Assembly: GCF_002197845.1 (NCBI RefSeq)
Contig: NZ_NIDE01000020.1
Span: forward strand, 357,460 to 421,459
Source: Fimbriiglobus ruber
Lineage (GTDB): Bacteria; Planctomycetota; Planctomycetia; Gemmatales; Gemmataceae
DNA length: 64,000 bases
Direction: 5' to 3'
Shown: piece after piece, positions 1 through 9,158 of the stretch
Layout: each line of letters begins with the position of its first letter
How positions within the stretch are numbered: the stretch's first letter is position 1
Notes under the pieces: model-generated
Databases searched by the model: none
Told to the model about the DNA's origin: nothing
Seen by the model: the letters and a program-made list of their open reading frames with translations, nothing else
Program-made: the position numbers and the translations under genes

Positions 1-19
1 CTGGCGGAGGGCGGATCGA

Positions 20-850
20 GTGTCCGGCATGTCCATGACCGAGCGGCCGAAGCGCGGCGTCCCGGAAGGCTTGTGGGTCCGGTGCCCGCAGTGCAAGGCG
101 ACCGTATTCAAAAAGGAAGTGGCCGTCCGGCTCAACTGCTGCCCGGAATGTGAGCACCATTTCCCGACGTCCGCCCACGATCGGATCGTGCAACTGCTCG
201 ACGAGGGTAGCTTTGAAGAGTGGGATACCGACCTGCGGCCGGTCGACCCGCTCGGGTTCGTCGACCGCATCCCGTACCACCAGCGGCTGGTCGAAGAGCA
301 GACCAAGACCGGCATGTACGACGCCGCCGTGACTGGAAAAGGCTTCGTCCGCGGGCGGGGCGTCGTCCTCGGCATCACCGATTTCGCGTTCATGGCCGGC
401 AGCATGGGGTCGGTAGTCGGGGAAAAACTAACGCGGGCGGTCGAGCGGGCGACCGAGGCCAAGATGCCGCTCATCATCGTGAGTGGGTCGGGCGGCGGGG
501 CGCGGATGCAGGAAGGCATCCTGTCGCTCATGCAGATGGCCAAGGTGTCGGCCGCGCTCGCCCGGTATCACCAGGCGGGCGGGTTGTACGTCGCGATTCT
601 GACGAACCCGACGATGGGCGGCGTGGCCGCGAGCTGGGCGTTTCAGGGCGACCTGACCCTGGCGGAGCCGAAGGCGATGATCGGCTTCGCCGGCGCGCGG
701 ACGATCAAGAACACGATCCGGCTCGAACTCCCCGAGGGGTTCCAGACTAGCGAGTTCCTGCTGAAACACGGGTTCGTCGACCGGATCGTCCACCGCCGGG
801 ACATCCGCACCGAAGTCGCCCGGATCATCGACTATTGTGAAATCGGCTGA
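20..850 (+). CDS. accD: Acetyl-CoA carboxylase carboxyltransferase subunit beta
   Basis: AccD transfers the carboxyl group from carboxybiotin to acetyl-CoA to make malonyl-CoA, the first committed step of fatty acid synthesis; it acts in the cytoplasm as a heterotetramer with AccA. The protein has 276 residues, near the family norm. Two CxxC pairs (CPQC near residue 23, CPEC near residue 41) form the N-terminal zinc ribbon. The crotonase-fold core follows, with the glycine-rich [12 protein letters not shown] stretch and the conserved [12 protein letters not shown] motif. Another ATG lies four codons further on, so the exact start is uncertain. No accA is next to it. The biotin ligase birA lies about 22 kb away in the same window. 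Confidence 0.95.
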   Translation: MSGMSMTERPKRGVPEGLWVRCPQCKATVFKKEVAVRLNCCPECEHHFPTSAHDRIVQLLDEGSFEEWDTDLRPVDPLGFVDRIPYHQRLVEEQTKTGMYDAAVTGKGFVRGRGVVLGITDFAFMAGSMGSVVGEKLTRAVERATEAKMPLIIVSGSGGGARMQEGILSLMQMAKVSAALARYHQAGGLYVAILTNPTMGGVAASWAFQGDLTLAEPKAMIGFAGARTIKNTIRLELPEGFQTSEFLLKHGFVDRIVHRRDIRTEVARIIDYCEIG

Positions 851-912
851 CCGGTGCCCGCCCGCCCGGACATTAGACTCTGACCCCGTTTACCGTCTAC
901 CGGGACTCGCAC

Positions 913-1803
913 GTGGGCTTCTTCTCATCTCTGTTCGGCGGTGGTGGCGGCAAAAAGGGCAAGAAGATCGTCGACGCCGCCAAGCGCTGGGATCTCCGCG
1001 GCCGGACCGGCCAGGGCAGCATGTCCAAGGTGTTTCAGGCGTACGACCGCGACATCGGTCGGACGGTCTGTCTCAAACTCCTCGACAGAGTCAAAACCCA
1101 GAAGTTCGAGGAGCGGTTTAAGGCCCAGGGGTTGAAGAAGCCGACCGAGGGCGAGGTGTGCGCCGCCCTCAGCCACATCAACTGCGTCCGTACTTACGAT
1201 CACGGCGTCACCACCAAGGGCGATCCCTACCTCGTGATGGAATGGATCGAGGGTCGCGGGCTGAACTTCCTCATCGAGACGAAGAACGCGCAGCTCGATG
1301 GGAATCGGATCAACTACACGACGCAGCTCTGCGACGCGATCGCCTACCTCCACGCACAAAAATTCCTCCACCGCGACCTGTGCCCGCGGAACGTGATGGT
1401 CGACCAGGAAGGCGTCGTGAAGCTGATCGACTTCGGCCTGACGATCCCCTACACCCCGCAGTTTTGCGTCCCCGGTAACCGAACCGGGACGGCCGACTAC
1501 CTGGCCCCCGAGATCATCAAGCGGACGACGACCGACCACCGGGTCGACCTGTTCGCGCTCGGCGTGACGGCCTACGAGGTATTCACCGGCGGGCTCCCGT
1601 GGGAGCGGTCCCTCTCCTCCGACGAGACACTCCGAAAGCACCTCAACACCCCGCCCCGCGACGCCAGGAGCGTTAACCCGAAACTCGACGAGAAGGTGGC
1701 GAAGGTATTAATGAAGGCGATCGAACGGGACCGGGAATTGCGCTACAGTACGGCCACCGCGTTCAAGGAAGCACTGGTGGCACTGCCGAAGCAGGATTAT
1801 TAA
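913..1803 (+). CDS. Serine/threonine protein kinase
   Basis: A 296-residue soluble kinase made almost entirely of one Hanks-type domain. Visible motifs are the glycine loop GQGSMSKV (33-40), the ATP-binding lysine K55 in VCLKLL, the catalytic loop HRDLCPRN (153-160), DFG (173-175) and APE (198-200). All residues needed for catalysis are present, so it is predicted to be active. The N-terminus has a hydrophobic, glycine-rich then lysine-rich stretch that could associate with membranes; this is inference. It lacks the transmembrane segment and sensor domain common in planctomycete kinases. It starts 62 bases after accD, so it may be cotranscribed, with no functional link apparent. Substrate unknown. 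Confidence 0.9.
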   Translation: MGFFSSLFGGGGGKKGKKIVDAAKRWDLRGRTGQGSMSKVFQAYDRDIGRTVCLKLLDRVKTQKFEERFKAQGLKKPTEGEVCAALSHINCVRTYDHGVTTKGDPYLVMEWIEGRGLNFLIETKNAQLDGNRINYTTQLCDAIAYLHAQKFLHRDLCPRNVMVDQEGVVKLIDFGLTIPYTPQFCVPGNRTGTADYLAPEIIKRTTTDHRVDLFALGVTAYEVFTGGLPWERSLSSDETLRKHLNTPPRDARSVNPKLDEKVAKVLMKAIERDRELRYSTATAFKEALVALPKQDY

Positions 1804-1843
1804 TTATACTGAATCTGAACACGGCGGTGGTGTCGCCCGATTA

Positions 1844-2263
1844 TTGAACGGCAGCACAGTGTGCTTGCGTACAAGCTGTTATGACAACTACCCTCACTGC
1901 GCGGCCTGCGAGCCCGTGCCGGATGACCTGTCCGGCTTCTGCTGTCTCAACCCCGATTGCCCCAAGTACGGCCGGCGTGACGCTGGCAACCTGACGGTCG
2001 GCGCCCGCTACGGGAAAGCACCACCGCCGGCTCCTCGACTGCCGTGCATGCAAGGACCGCTTCTCCGAACGCAAGGGCACTCCTCTCTTCGACTCGCGGT
2101 TGGTCGATGACGTCGCCCTCAACGTCCTCGCCCACTTGGCCGACGGGTGCGGCGTCCGCCAGACCGGCCGACTGGTGGGTGTCACCAAGGACACGGCCGC
2201 CCGGTACGCGGCCCACGTCTGGAGTTTGAAGGAGTGGGTTACCCGACCCGGCGTACAACGGTG
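1844..2263 (+). pseudogene. Decayed IS1-like transposase N-terminal fragment
   Basis: The first part (1844 to about 2015) carries a cysteine cluster (CAAC, then CLNPDCPKYG) and a GNLTVGARYGK stretch. The reading then shifts by one base near 2015-2020 into a frame that runs CRACKDRFSERKGT, continues through a helix-turn-helix-like GCGVRQTGRLVGVTKDTAARYA segment, and stops at 2263. The joined product resembles the zinc-finger plus HTH N-terminus of IS1-type transposases from planctomycetes. The catalytic domain is absent. I see no terminal repeats. The frameshift and missing C-terminus make it a dead remnant. Confidence 0.65.
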
Positions 2264-2599
2264 AGGGGACACCACCCGAATTGGTAAAACTGTTTGAAAT
2301 TGATCGCGTCCGGCGAGAATTTGGCAATTGTTTGGAACTCTCCGGTCAAAGTGTGGGTTTCCTGGACGATTACCCAATCCCGACCGCGGACGATTTCCGC
2401 ACACTCGTCGCTCAGCCGGAATTGGACTTCCTGATTCCTGGCACAGGATTTCGGAGGCGCGGCCGCGAGTAATGGGCCTTATTGATTTACGACTGCCCCG
2501 AGTTGCGGGCGAAAGATGTCGTTCAGCCGAATTCTTCAAGGAGCATACAACCTGCCGAATCCGACAAGTCATGACCTCGGTCATGGCCGCGAGTGTCTG
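2264..2599. other. Intergenic stretch after transposase remnant
   Basis: No convincing gene. A 63-codon plus-strand frame (2281-2472) begins without a clear ribosome binding site and resembles no family I recognise. It may be more decayed mobile-element sequence. A long minus-strand frame across the region lies antisense to the transposase remnant and is treated as a shadow. Confidence 0.4.
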
Positions 2600-2631
2600 A
2601 AAACGACGGAGGCCGGTCATAGACCGGCCTC
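2600..2631 (-). terminator. Hairpin terminator downstream of sigma factor gene
   Basis: A perfect 10-bp stem (2609-2618 paired with 2622-2631) closes on a 3-base loop. On the minus strand it is followed by CGTCGTTTT. It lies 57 bases beyond the stop codon of the minus-strand sigma factor. The T-run is short, so it may be a weak terminator or a single REP-like palindrome. Confidence 0.5.
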
Positions 2632-2688
2632 ACGGCGGTAGTGGTTGTCGACCGGGCTTGCTATTCCCCGACCGGTCGGCATGTTGCC

Positions 2689-4353
2689 TCACGGCAACTC
2701 CACATTCTCCTGAGCGGCCCGTTCGCGGAGTTGTTTCATCCCGCGGACGTTAATTTGCCGTACGCGCTCTTTCGTGATCCCGAAGTGCTGGCCGATCTGT
2801 TCGAGGGTCATTTCCTCGCTACCGTCCAACCCGGTTCGCATCTTGATGACCTCGCGGGTCCGCGGGTCGAGGTACTGCAGCAGGCGGTTCACCCGGGCCC
2901 GGGCGGCGTCGGCGGCCGCCAGCACTTCCTGCTCGTCCGTCCGCACGTCCGCACGGCTCTCGAACAGTTCGTCGGTGCCCGTCATGTAACGGGACCGCTG
3001 GGTGTTCTCGTCCGGAATGCTCCGGGCGAAGTTCTTCATGATCGCCCACGTGGCGTACGTGCTGAACTTGAACCCGCGGCCGTAGTCGAACTTTTCGACC
3101 GCCCGCATGAGTGAGACGTTCGCGTCCGACTTCAACTCGTCCAGGTTCTGGCCGGGTTGCAGGTGCTTGGTGGCCAGGTTGTGAACGAGCCGCTGGTTGC
3201 ACTCGATCAACAGATCCCTGACGTCCTTGATCTGGTTCTGCAGGTCTTCGATGGTCTGCAGATCCTGAACCCGAGCCCGCGCCGGATCAATCCCCTGCTT
3301 GAACTGGTGCAGTTTGTGTTTCAGATAGTTCATCTTCCGAAACACGTGGGCTTCCTGCTCGCGTGACAGCAGCGGCCGCTCGTACAGGTACGCCATGTGC
3401 GCTTCGACGTCTTTGGGCGGCCGCATGGACTTCACTTTGCTGAAGAAGTCTTCTTCGTGCGGCATCGACCCCAAGATCAGGTCCGAGCGGACCGGGTCGT
3501 CGAATTCGGCGTTATAGATATAGTCGACCGGTTCCCGCACCAACCGCTCGGCGCGCACCTCGTTGATCACTCGGTACATGCTCGACGGCGTCCGGCCGAA
3601 CCGCTTGGCGATAAGTTGCACGGGTTTGCCCTCCTGGAAGGCCGTAAAGATCAGTTGCTTCGAGACCGCATCCAGCGGCCCGTTTGAGTTCGGGAACACC
3701 GCGTGATCGGGGTGCGCCCGGTCGAAATTCTTGATCGTGTACCGGACCGCCTCGGCGGACCGGCTCAGTTTCCCGGCGATCGTCTTGCTCACCTCGGTGA
3801 GGGTATTCCCCGCCGCCGCGAGCCGCCGGGCCGAGATCACGATCTCGTCTTTTTCGGCGTCGGTCAGGTGGCTGAACCGTGCGCCGCGTTCGACCTGGTC
3901 CCGGTGCCCCGCGGCGAAGGTCTCGACCGACGACTGCGGGAACCCCAGGTGTTTACGCCCGCTGCGAATTACGCGCCGGGCGATCAGTCCTTGCATCCGC
4001 CACCGGCTCACCGTCTTGGTCGACACGTTGAACTGCTTGCTAACTTCTTCGAGCGTCAGCATCGGTTCGGCGGCCAGTTCGATCGGCAGCGGCGGGAGCG
4101 ACCGCTCGACCCGGGCCACGAACAGTGCGAGATCGTGCTTGAGGTCGGCCCCGGACGTCAACAAGTCCGGGTGCGCGTCCGACCGGTAATCAGTTAATCG
4201 GAAACAGACGAACTGGTAGGGGTAAACGCGAGCCGAGTCGATCTCGTTGAGCAGCCGTTCGGCCCGCGCCATTTGTTCTTGGCGGCGGGCGAGCGGCGCG
4301 AACCGAGCCTGATCGCTTAGCTCTTTCAGGGCGTTTTGTTTGAAATCGGTCAC
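2689..4353 (-). CDS. Sigma-70 family factor with N-terminal HTH extension
   Basis: A 554-residue sigma factor. The GTG start at 4353 is chosen because GAGGA lies about 7 bases upstream; an in-frame GTG at 4443 would add 30 residues but lacks such a site. Residues 98-120 form a MerR/excisionase-like helix-turn-helix, and two more HTH-like segments appear near 165-210 and 230-265. Sigma region 2 covers about 375-445 (SLMRAVEKFDYGRGFKFSTYATW) and region 4 about 495-545 (LEQIGQHFGITKERVRQI). Region 3 is short or missing. It should direct RNA polymerase to a specific promoter set. The extra DNA-binding-like N-terminal half is unusual and may add operator recognition or regulation; this is inference. 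Confidence 0.85.
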   Translation of the reverse strand: MTDFKQNALKELSDQARFAPLARRQEQMARAERLLNEIDSARVYPYQFVCFRLTDYRSDAHPDLLTSGADLKHDLALFVARVERSLPPLPIELAAEPMLTLEEVSKQFNVSTKTVSRWRMQGLIARRVIRSGRKHLGFPQSSVETFAAGHRDQVERGARFSHLTDAEKDEIVISARRLAAAGNTLTEVSKTIAGKLSRSAEAVRYTIKNFDRAHPDHAVFPNSNGPLDAVSKQLIFTAFQEGKPVQLIAKRFGRTPSSMYRVINEVRAERLVREPVDYIYNAEFDDPVRSDLILGSMPHEEDFFSKVKSMRPPKDVEAHMAYLYERPLLSREQEAHVFRKMNYLKHKLHQFKQGIDPARARVQDLQTIEDLQNQIKDVRDLLIECNQRLVHNLATKHLQPGQNLDELKSDANVSLMRAVEKFDYGRGFKFSTYATWAIMKNFARSIPDENTQRSRYMTGTDELFESRADVRTDEQEVLAAADAARARVNRLLQYLDPRTREVIKMRTGLDGSEEMTLEQIGQHFGITKERVRQINVRGMKQLRERAAQENVELP

Positions 4354-5089
4354 GTTGATATCCTCTTCAACCCCCAAAGGCGGGGTGTTGCGCTCCTGCC
4401 GTATATGCTGGCGTGTCGTACTTGTTGCCGACCCTTCCAGCACTTGTTATTCGCCGGATCCACTGTCAGATTTCGCCATCTCTTAATAAGACATACAGCA
4501 GTAGTTTGATTTTCTAACCCGCCAGATCGCTACTTTTCTTTTCGTCGCATACCCGTTTCCCTCCGTTGAATTGGAGGTTCCCAGTCGCGAGAGTGGTTCG
4601 GTCTATTTCAAAAAAAACAGCGAAATCCCCGGAAAAATAGGGTCTCCGAGAGAACTGAGCTGTGTACTATGGAGAAAGACCGAGTCGCGTCTGCAACTCA
4701 TTTCAAGCAATCGCGGGGCCAAGACCGCGGCGAAGGTTGTTTTTTTCGTTGTTCGGCCCAAATCCCCGTTTTAAGTCGCAATTCAGATTGCAGTTACGGC
4801 TGATTATCAGTTGCTACCACTCCGTGATCTCGATCGCGCTCGGGTCAGTTTCTATAAACTCTGGACAGAATTACAGGACTTCTGTTCAATTTTGCATTCC
4901 GCACGGCACGCTTTTGCCTGCCTTCTGACAACGAGCAAATCCGTTACAGGCTACCCAAGCTTTTTCACTTACGCCTTCTAACAGGTGAACGGGAGAATCA
5001 TTTCAGTTTGCGCCCCAGTTCGCGAATTCGTAGGGCTAAAATGCATCGAGCCGGTTGTCGGCCCCGATCCTCAAGGGTGGCGAAACCCG
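4354..5089. other. Long intergenic region between divergent genes
   Basis: About 735 bases of visibly lower GC separating the sigma factor (minus) from a secreted protein (plus). The 67- and 88-codon plus-strand frames in it have no ribosome binding sites or recognisable motifs. It presumably holds promoters for both genes. I see no RNA gene or riboswitch fold. Confidence 0.5.
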
Positions 5090-6442
5090 ATGTTAAGTAA
5101 ACAGTTAACGACGTGTCTCGCCGTCGGCGTCGGTATCCTGGGATTGGGATTCGCTCGGTCGAACGTCGCCGTCGCTCAGGAGAAAGTTACCCTGGTGGAG
5201 CGGTTCGACGCCGCGAACCCGTATCGGGTCGAATTGAAAGTGCGACTGTCCGGCCGGCTGGCGGTCGCGTTCGAGAAGGGGAAGCCTCCCGAAGTGCTGC
5301 CGTTTTCCGGGTCCAGCACGCTAGTCTACGATGAAAAAGTCCTCCCGGCTGACGAACCGCGGACGGCGAAGGCAATTCGCGTCTACCGCGAGACCGAATT
5401 TGCCCGGACGATCGACGGTAAGGAGCAGAAGGCGGACATCCGGCCCGCCGTGCGGCGGATGGTCGTGCTTCGTTCCGAGCGGGGCAAGAAAGTTCCTTTC
5501 TCCCCGGACGGTCCGCTCACATGGAGCGAGATTGACCTGATCCGCACCGACCTCTTTTCGCTGGCTCTCGTGACCGGCCTGCTTCCCGCCAAGCCGGTTT
5601 CTCCCGGCGACAAGTGGAACGCCTCACCCAATGCCGTCGGCGACCTGACCGACTTCGACCCGATTGAAGAAGGCGGGTTAGTCGTCGAATTCCTTTCGGT
5701 TGTCACGCTCAACAACAAGAAGTACGCCAAGCTTCAGATCAGCGGAACGGTTAAAGGCGTAACCGACGACGGGCCGAGTCGGCAACAACTTTCGGGCACC
5801 GCCTACTTCGATCTGGAGGCGAACCGACTGACTTATCTCAATCTCAAAGGCGTTCACGAACTCCTCGGTCCGGACGGAAAAACGACCGGGCGCGTGGACG
5901 GCACGTTCGTCATGACTCGCGGTCCGGCTTCGCGCGGCGACGGGTTGACGCCGACCGACCTTCAGGGCATCGCCCTCAGCCCGACGCCCGAAAACAGTCT
6001 GCTCTTGTACGACAACCCGGATTTCGGGGTGAAGTTCCTGCACCCCCGGCGCTGGCGGGTCGGCACGGTTCAAGGCAAGCAACTCACAATCGAAGAATCG
6101 GGCGGTGGAGGCATCCTGCTCACGGCTGAATCGAACAGCACATTGCCCACGCCCGAACAGTATTTGACGGAATCGCGGGCATATCTCGCCAAACAAAAGT
6201 GGACCGTCAACGGCTCCGACCAACCACGTCGTATATCTGATACGCCGGACCGGGTCGACCGGTTCGCGATCGACGCCGAGGTCGACAAGCAGCACGTCCA
6301 AATGGAATACGCAGTAGTGGCCCAGGCCGTTGGCGGAGCGACCATCGCGGCCCGCCTGCCGTGGGCCGAGCGGGAGGAACTCCGGAAGGACGTGGACCGG
6401 ATCATCAAGTCGCTGCAGATCATCAAGCGGATCGAGAAGTAG
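5090..6442 (+). CDS. Secreted protein of unknown function
   Basis: A 450-residue exported protein. The ATG at 5090 is chosen because it directly precedes a typical signal peptide (residues 1 to about 29, ending AVAQ) and follows a purine-rich AAGGGTGG; the longer in-frame start adds 35 non-signal residues. The middle part is beta-rich without recognised motifs. The last 120 residues (from NPDFGVKFLHPRRW) resemble the DcrB/PsbP-like fold in pattern only (an aromatic GVKFLHPRRW strand, then a C-terminal IIKSLQII helix). Likely periplasmic or surface-exposed. Function unknown. Confidence 0.75.
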   Translation: MLSKQLTTCLAVGVGILGLGFARSNVAVAQEKVTLVERFDAANPYRVELKVRLSGRLAVAFEKGKPPEVLPFSGSSTLVYDEKVLPADEPRTAKAIRVYRETEFARTIDGKEQKADIRPAVRRMVVLRSERGKKVPFSPDGPLTWSEIDLIRTDLFSLALVTGLLPAKPVSPGDKWNASPNAVGDLTDFDPIEEGGLVVEFLSVVTLNNKKYAKLQISGTVKGVTDDGPSRQQLSGTAYFDLEANRLTYLNLKGVHELLGPDGKTTGRVDGTFVMTRGPASRGDGLTPTDLQGIALSPTPENSLLLYDNPDFGVKFLHPRRWRVGTVQGKQLTIEESGGGGILLTAESNSTLPTPEQYLTESRAYLAKQKWTVNGSDQPRRISDTPDRVDRFAIDAEVDKQHVQMEYAVVAQAVGGATIAARLPWAEREELRKDVDRIIKSLQIIKRIEK

Positions 6443-6544
6443 AAGAGAGGAGAGATCTAGACAGGAAGACATCCGTTTCGGTGGTGAACCGCAAGCGTAA
6501 TCATTGACCGAATCGCCGACAAAGTAGTAATTTCATCAAATGCG

Positions 6545-7939
6545 ATGTCTGCTAATCGTTCGGCGAATGATAGCGTACCCGAAATGGAATCTCTCCCCGA
6601 AACACACGAGTCAACCACCCCTTTGCCGGGTTATTTTCTTTCACTTGAAATCGAATACGTTCGTTGCTTTGGTGAAAAACAGACCGTTGATTTGTCCGAC
6701 GGGGCTGGTAAACCGGCTCGCTGGACGATTCTTTTCGGGTTAAATGGAACAGGCAAAACGACTATTCTTCAGTCCCTAGTCGGGTTTGAGCTTGTCAACT
6801 CTTACGGCCGTGACGGCTCTACGAAAATTTTGCAGATGCGATTTTTTAGACGCGATCACGTAAAAGGGTATTTAAGCTTCTGCCGCCTACGAGCTAATAG
6901 ACTGGCGATCTGGACGACGGGCATAGCGGTTACAAAAGCCATCTCAGATGCGCCTGTTCGCTCTTATAATTATAATTTCAAATTAAGCGAATCTGGGGTG
7001 ATGTCGGGCTGGAGTTGGGTGAGTGGATCAAACCGATTTGGGCCTCACGTCTGTTACGGATACGGGGCCGGTCGCCGCGTTGGAACGACATCATTCGACG
7101 AATCGAGTTCTTACGATCCGACTTCAAACCTCTTTTCGGATGCGGTTGAACTCCGCGATCCCGTGGCGTGGGCACTCCGAACAAAATACGCCCTGAACAA
7201 ATCGTCCGATCCTGCGAGTCGTCAACGATTCGAGCATATGAAAGATTTGCTCCTCGGAATCCTCCCGGAGGTCGAGGGCGTTCGCCTAACCTCTTCGGGC
7301 GGGACCAAACCCATCCCGCGTGTGGAATTCAAAACGCCCATCGGTTGGATTCCGTTTCGTCAGCTCGGTTACGGGCACCAGACCTTAATCACGTGGGTTA
7401 TTGATCTCTTCACTCGAATGACCGAACGGTACCCCGGAAGTTCCAATCCGCTATCTGAACCGGCGATTGTTTTAATCGACGAGATCGATCTTCATCTGCA
7501 TCCAAAGTGGCAGCGAAAAATCATGCGTTCCCTTTCGGAGAGATTTACAAACACCCAGTTCATTGCCACCACGCAAAGTCCGCTCATCGCGCAGGCCGCG
7601 ACCGATGCAAACCTGGTGGCTCTGCGGCGGGAAGGGGATCGCGTGATTATCGACAACGAAGTGGACACCATACGTGGTTGGCGAATCGACCAGATTTTGA
7701 CCAGTGATCTGTTCGGATTGGAAACGGCCCGGCCGCCGCAGATCGAACAACTCATCATTCAGAGACGGCAACTTCTGACCAAGCCCAGAATAACAAAAGT
7801 GGATCTTCAACGGTTGAAGGCGATCGAAGCGGAAATTGGTGATATGCCCATGGGTGAAACAACGCAAGAATTCCAAGAACGTCGATATTTACGAAAGCTC
7901 TTGGAAAGGCTGTCGACTTCATCTGGCGATCCAGGGTAA
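6545..7939 (+). CDS. AAA ATPase of the OLD/RecF-like (AAA_21) type
   Basis: A 464-residue ABC-class ATPase. The Walker A motif GLNGTGKTT lies at 65-73 and the Walker B region IVLIDEIDLHLHP near 308-320, followed by FIATTQSPLIAQAA. The opening LEIEYVRCFGEKQTVDLS is the usual start of RecF/OLD/AAA_21 proteins. The C-terminal GWRIDQILTSDLFGLETARPP segment matches stand-alone members of the COG3950-like group. There is no TOPRIM domain, and no HNH or other effector gene is adjacent, so assignment to Septu, Gabija or a retron is not supported. Its base composition is clearly more AT-rich than its neighbours, suggesting horizontal acquisition. A role in DNA metabolism or defence is inference. No strong ribosome binding site precedes the start. 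Confidence 0.85.
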   Translation: MSANRSANDSVPEMESLPETHESTTPLPGYFLSLEIEYVRCFGEKQTVDLSDGAGKPARWTILFGLNGTGKTTILQSLVGFELVNSYGRDGSTKILQMRFFRRDHVKGYLSFCRLRANRLAIWTTGIAVTKAISDAPVRSYNYNFKLSESGVMSGWSWVSGSNRFGPHVCYGYGAGRRVGTTSFDESSSYDPTSNLFSDAVELRDPVAWALRTKYALNKSSDPASRQRFEHMKDLLLGILPEVEGVRLTSSGGTKPIPRVEFKTPIGWIPFRQLGYGHQTLITWVIDLFTRMTERYPGSSNPLSEPAIVLIDEIDLHLHPKWQRKIMRSLSERFTNTQFIATTQSPLIAQAATDANLVALRREGDRVIIDNEVDTIRGWRIDQILTSDLFGLETARPPQIEQLIIQRRQLLTKPRITKVDLQRLKAIEAEIGDMPMGETTQEFQERRYLRKLLERLSTSSGDPG

Positions 7940-8016
7940 GATCGTTGATCGCATTCCCACCCCGAACAAGTCTGTTATGTCATGCTGTTCCCAGACGTGC
8001 CAAGGAACCATCTCCC

Positions 8017-9042
8017 ATGATGCCTCGCTACTCCTGCCCGGCTCTCTTCGCCCTTTGTGCGACGGCTGCCCTGGCGTCAGCCCAGACTCCCGGGTTCAAG
8101 GTGACGGAAGACGCCGACCGTATCCGCGTCACCGGGGCCGCGCTGGACTTCACGGTCCGCAAAACGGGATACGTCAGCGGTATTGAAGCTGGGAGCCTGC
8201 ACGACATCAAAACCGGCTTCCACGACCGCGGCTTCGGTCTCGACATCGTGGACTGGGTGATGGAGCCGGGGAGCGACGAGGCGTACCGGGACAGACTGCC
8301 CGGCGACCTCCCGTACCTCTTCGACAACCTCTACCACGGCAAGCGGCCGAAGCGGTGCATCGAAGGACCGCAGATTTGTACCAAGGCCAAGGTGTTGACG
8401 CCCAAGGTCATTGCAGGGGCCGATTTCGTCGCCGTCAAGCAGGATTACACGTACACGCTCGCGGCCCCCGGCAAGAGAGCCGGCTCGAAGTGGGAGCAGA
8501 CGATCGTTTTCCCGGCCGGCAAACGCTACTTCCTGTCGGCCGACAAGGTGACGACGGCGAACACGAGCGACGCCCTTTTCCTGCGGACCGACCTCCCTGG
8601 GCACATCAAGCACAACGGCGGCGACGCGTTCAGCGAAGTTTACCTCAGCTACCTCGGCAAGATTCCCGCCAGCGAGTTCGCGAAGAACTTCGCCCCGGAC
8701 GAGAAGTTCCTGTACACCCGCGAGGCTGGCAAAGTCCCGCAGCGGATGATTCGGGCCTACCAGACACGCGACCCGAAGACCGGCGCCGCCGGCCCGTGGC
8801 TGGCAGGCATGACCCTGGACCCCGCGGCCGTCAGCGAAGGGTGGTGCCACCAGCGCGGGTATGTGTGCATGATCCAAGAGATCGGCGGGCAGCCGGTCAA
8901 AGCGGGCGACACGTTCGGGGCGGCCTACGTGATCGGTTTTTTCGATTCGATCGAGGAGATGAACAAGGTCTACGACGAGTACGCCGGTCACCGAGGACTG
9001 ACAGTAGACGAGAAGGGGTGGAAATTAACCAAGATACCGTGA
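8017..9042 (+). CDS. Secreted protein of unknown function
   Basis: A 341-residue exported protein with a signal peptide (MMPRYSCPALFALCATAALASAQ). The ATG at 8017 is preferred because AAGGAAC lies upstream; the longer reading adds 24 residues ahead of the signal. The mature part is rich in beta-strand patterns and aromatic residues, like carbohydrate-binding or mutarotase-type folds, but I see no diagnostic motif. The gene ends exactly where a 44-bp inverted repeat begins, the repeat's first bases being the last two of the stop codon. Confidence 0.7.
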   Translation: MMPRYSCPALFALCATAALASAQTPGFKVTEDADRIRVTGAALDFTVRKTGYVSGIEAGSLHDIKTGFHDRGFGLDIVDWVMEPGSDEAYRDRLPGDLPYLFDNLYHGKRPKRCIEGPQICTKAKVLTPKVIAGADFVAVKQDYTYTLAAPGKRAGSKWEQTIVFPAGKRYFLSADKVTTANTSDALFLRTDLPGHIKHNGGDAFSEVYLSYLGKIPASEFAKNFAPDEKFLYTREAGKVPQRMIRAYQTRDPKTGAAGPWLAGMTLDPAAVSEGWCHQRGYVCMIQEIGGQPVKAGDTFGAAYVIGFFDSIEEMNKVYDEYAGHRGLTVDEKGWKLTKIP

Positions 9043-9154
9043 TGTTTCAGGCGAGCGGGGGACGTGAGTCCCCTGATTCTGAGATACTTATACGCTTGTG
9101 ATAATTAGTCTCTCAGAATCAGGGGACTCACGTCCCCCGCTCGCCTGAAACATC
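9041..9154. repeat. Nested inverted repeat (REP doublet / REPIN-like)
   Basis: Two perfect 44-base arms (9041-9084 and 9111-9154) flank a 26-base centre. Each arm contains its own small palindrome, GGGGAC-GTGA-GTCCCC, so each half can fold alone or the whole can form one long hairpin. It fills the gap between two convergent genes and probably ends transcription from both sides. Confidence 0.85.
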
Positions 9155-9158
9155 CGAT

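Noticed and set aside
1841-2620. 259-codon minus-strand frame over the transposase remnant
   Set aside because: Antisense to the recognisable cysteine-cluster/HTH remnant, with no ribosome site or motif.
4571-4928. Two short plus-strand frames (67 and 88 codons)
   Set aside because: No ribosome binding sites, composition unlike neighbouring genes, and the two overlap in different frames.
6545-7939. Assignment of the AAA ATPase to Septu, Gabija or a retron
   Set aside because: No HNH, TOPRIM, helicase or reverse transcriptase gene or domain is found next to or within it.
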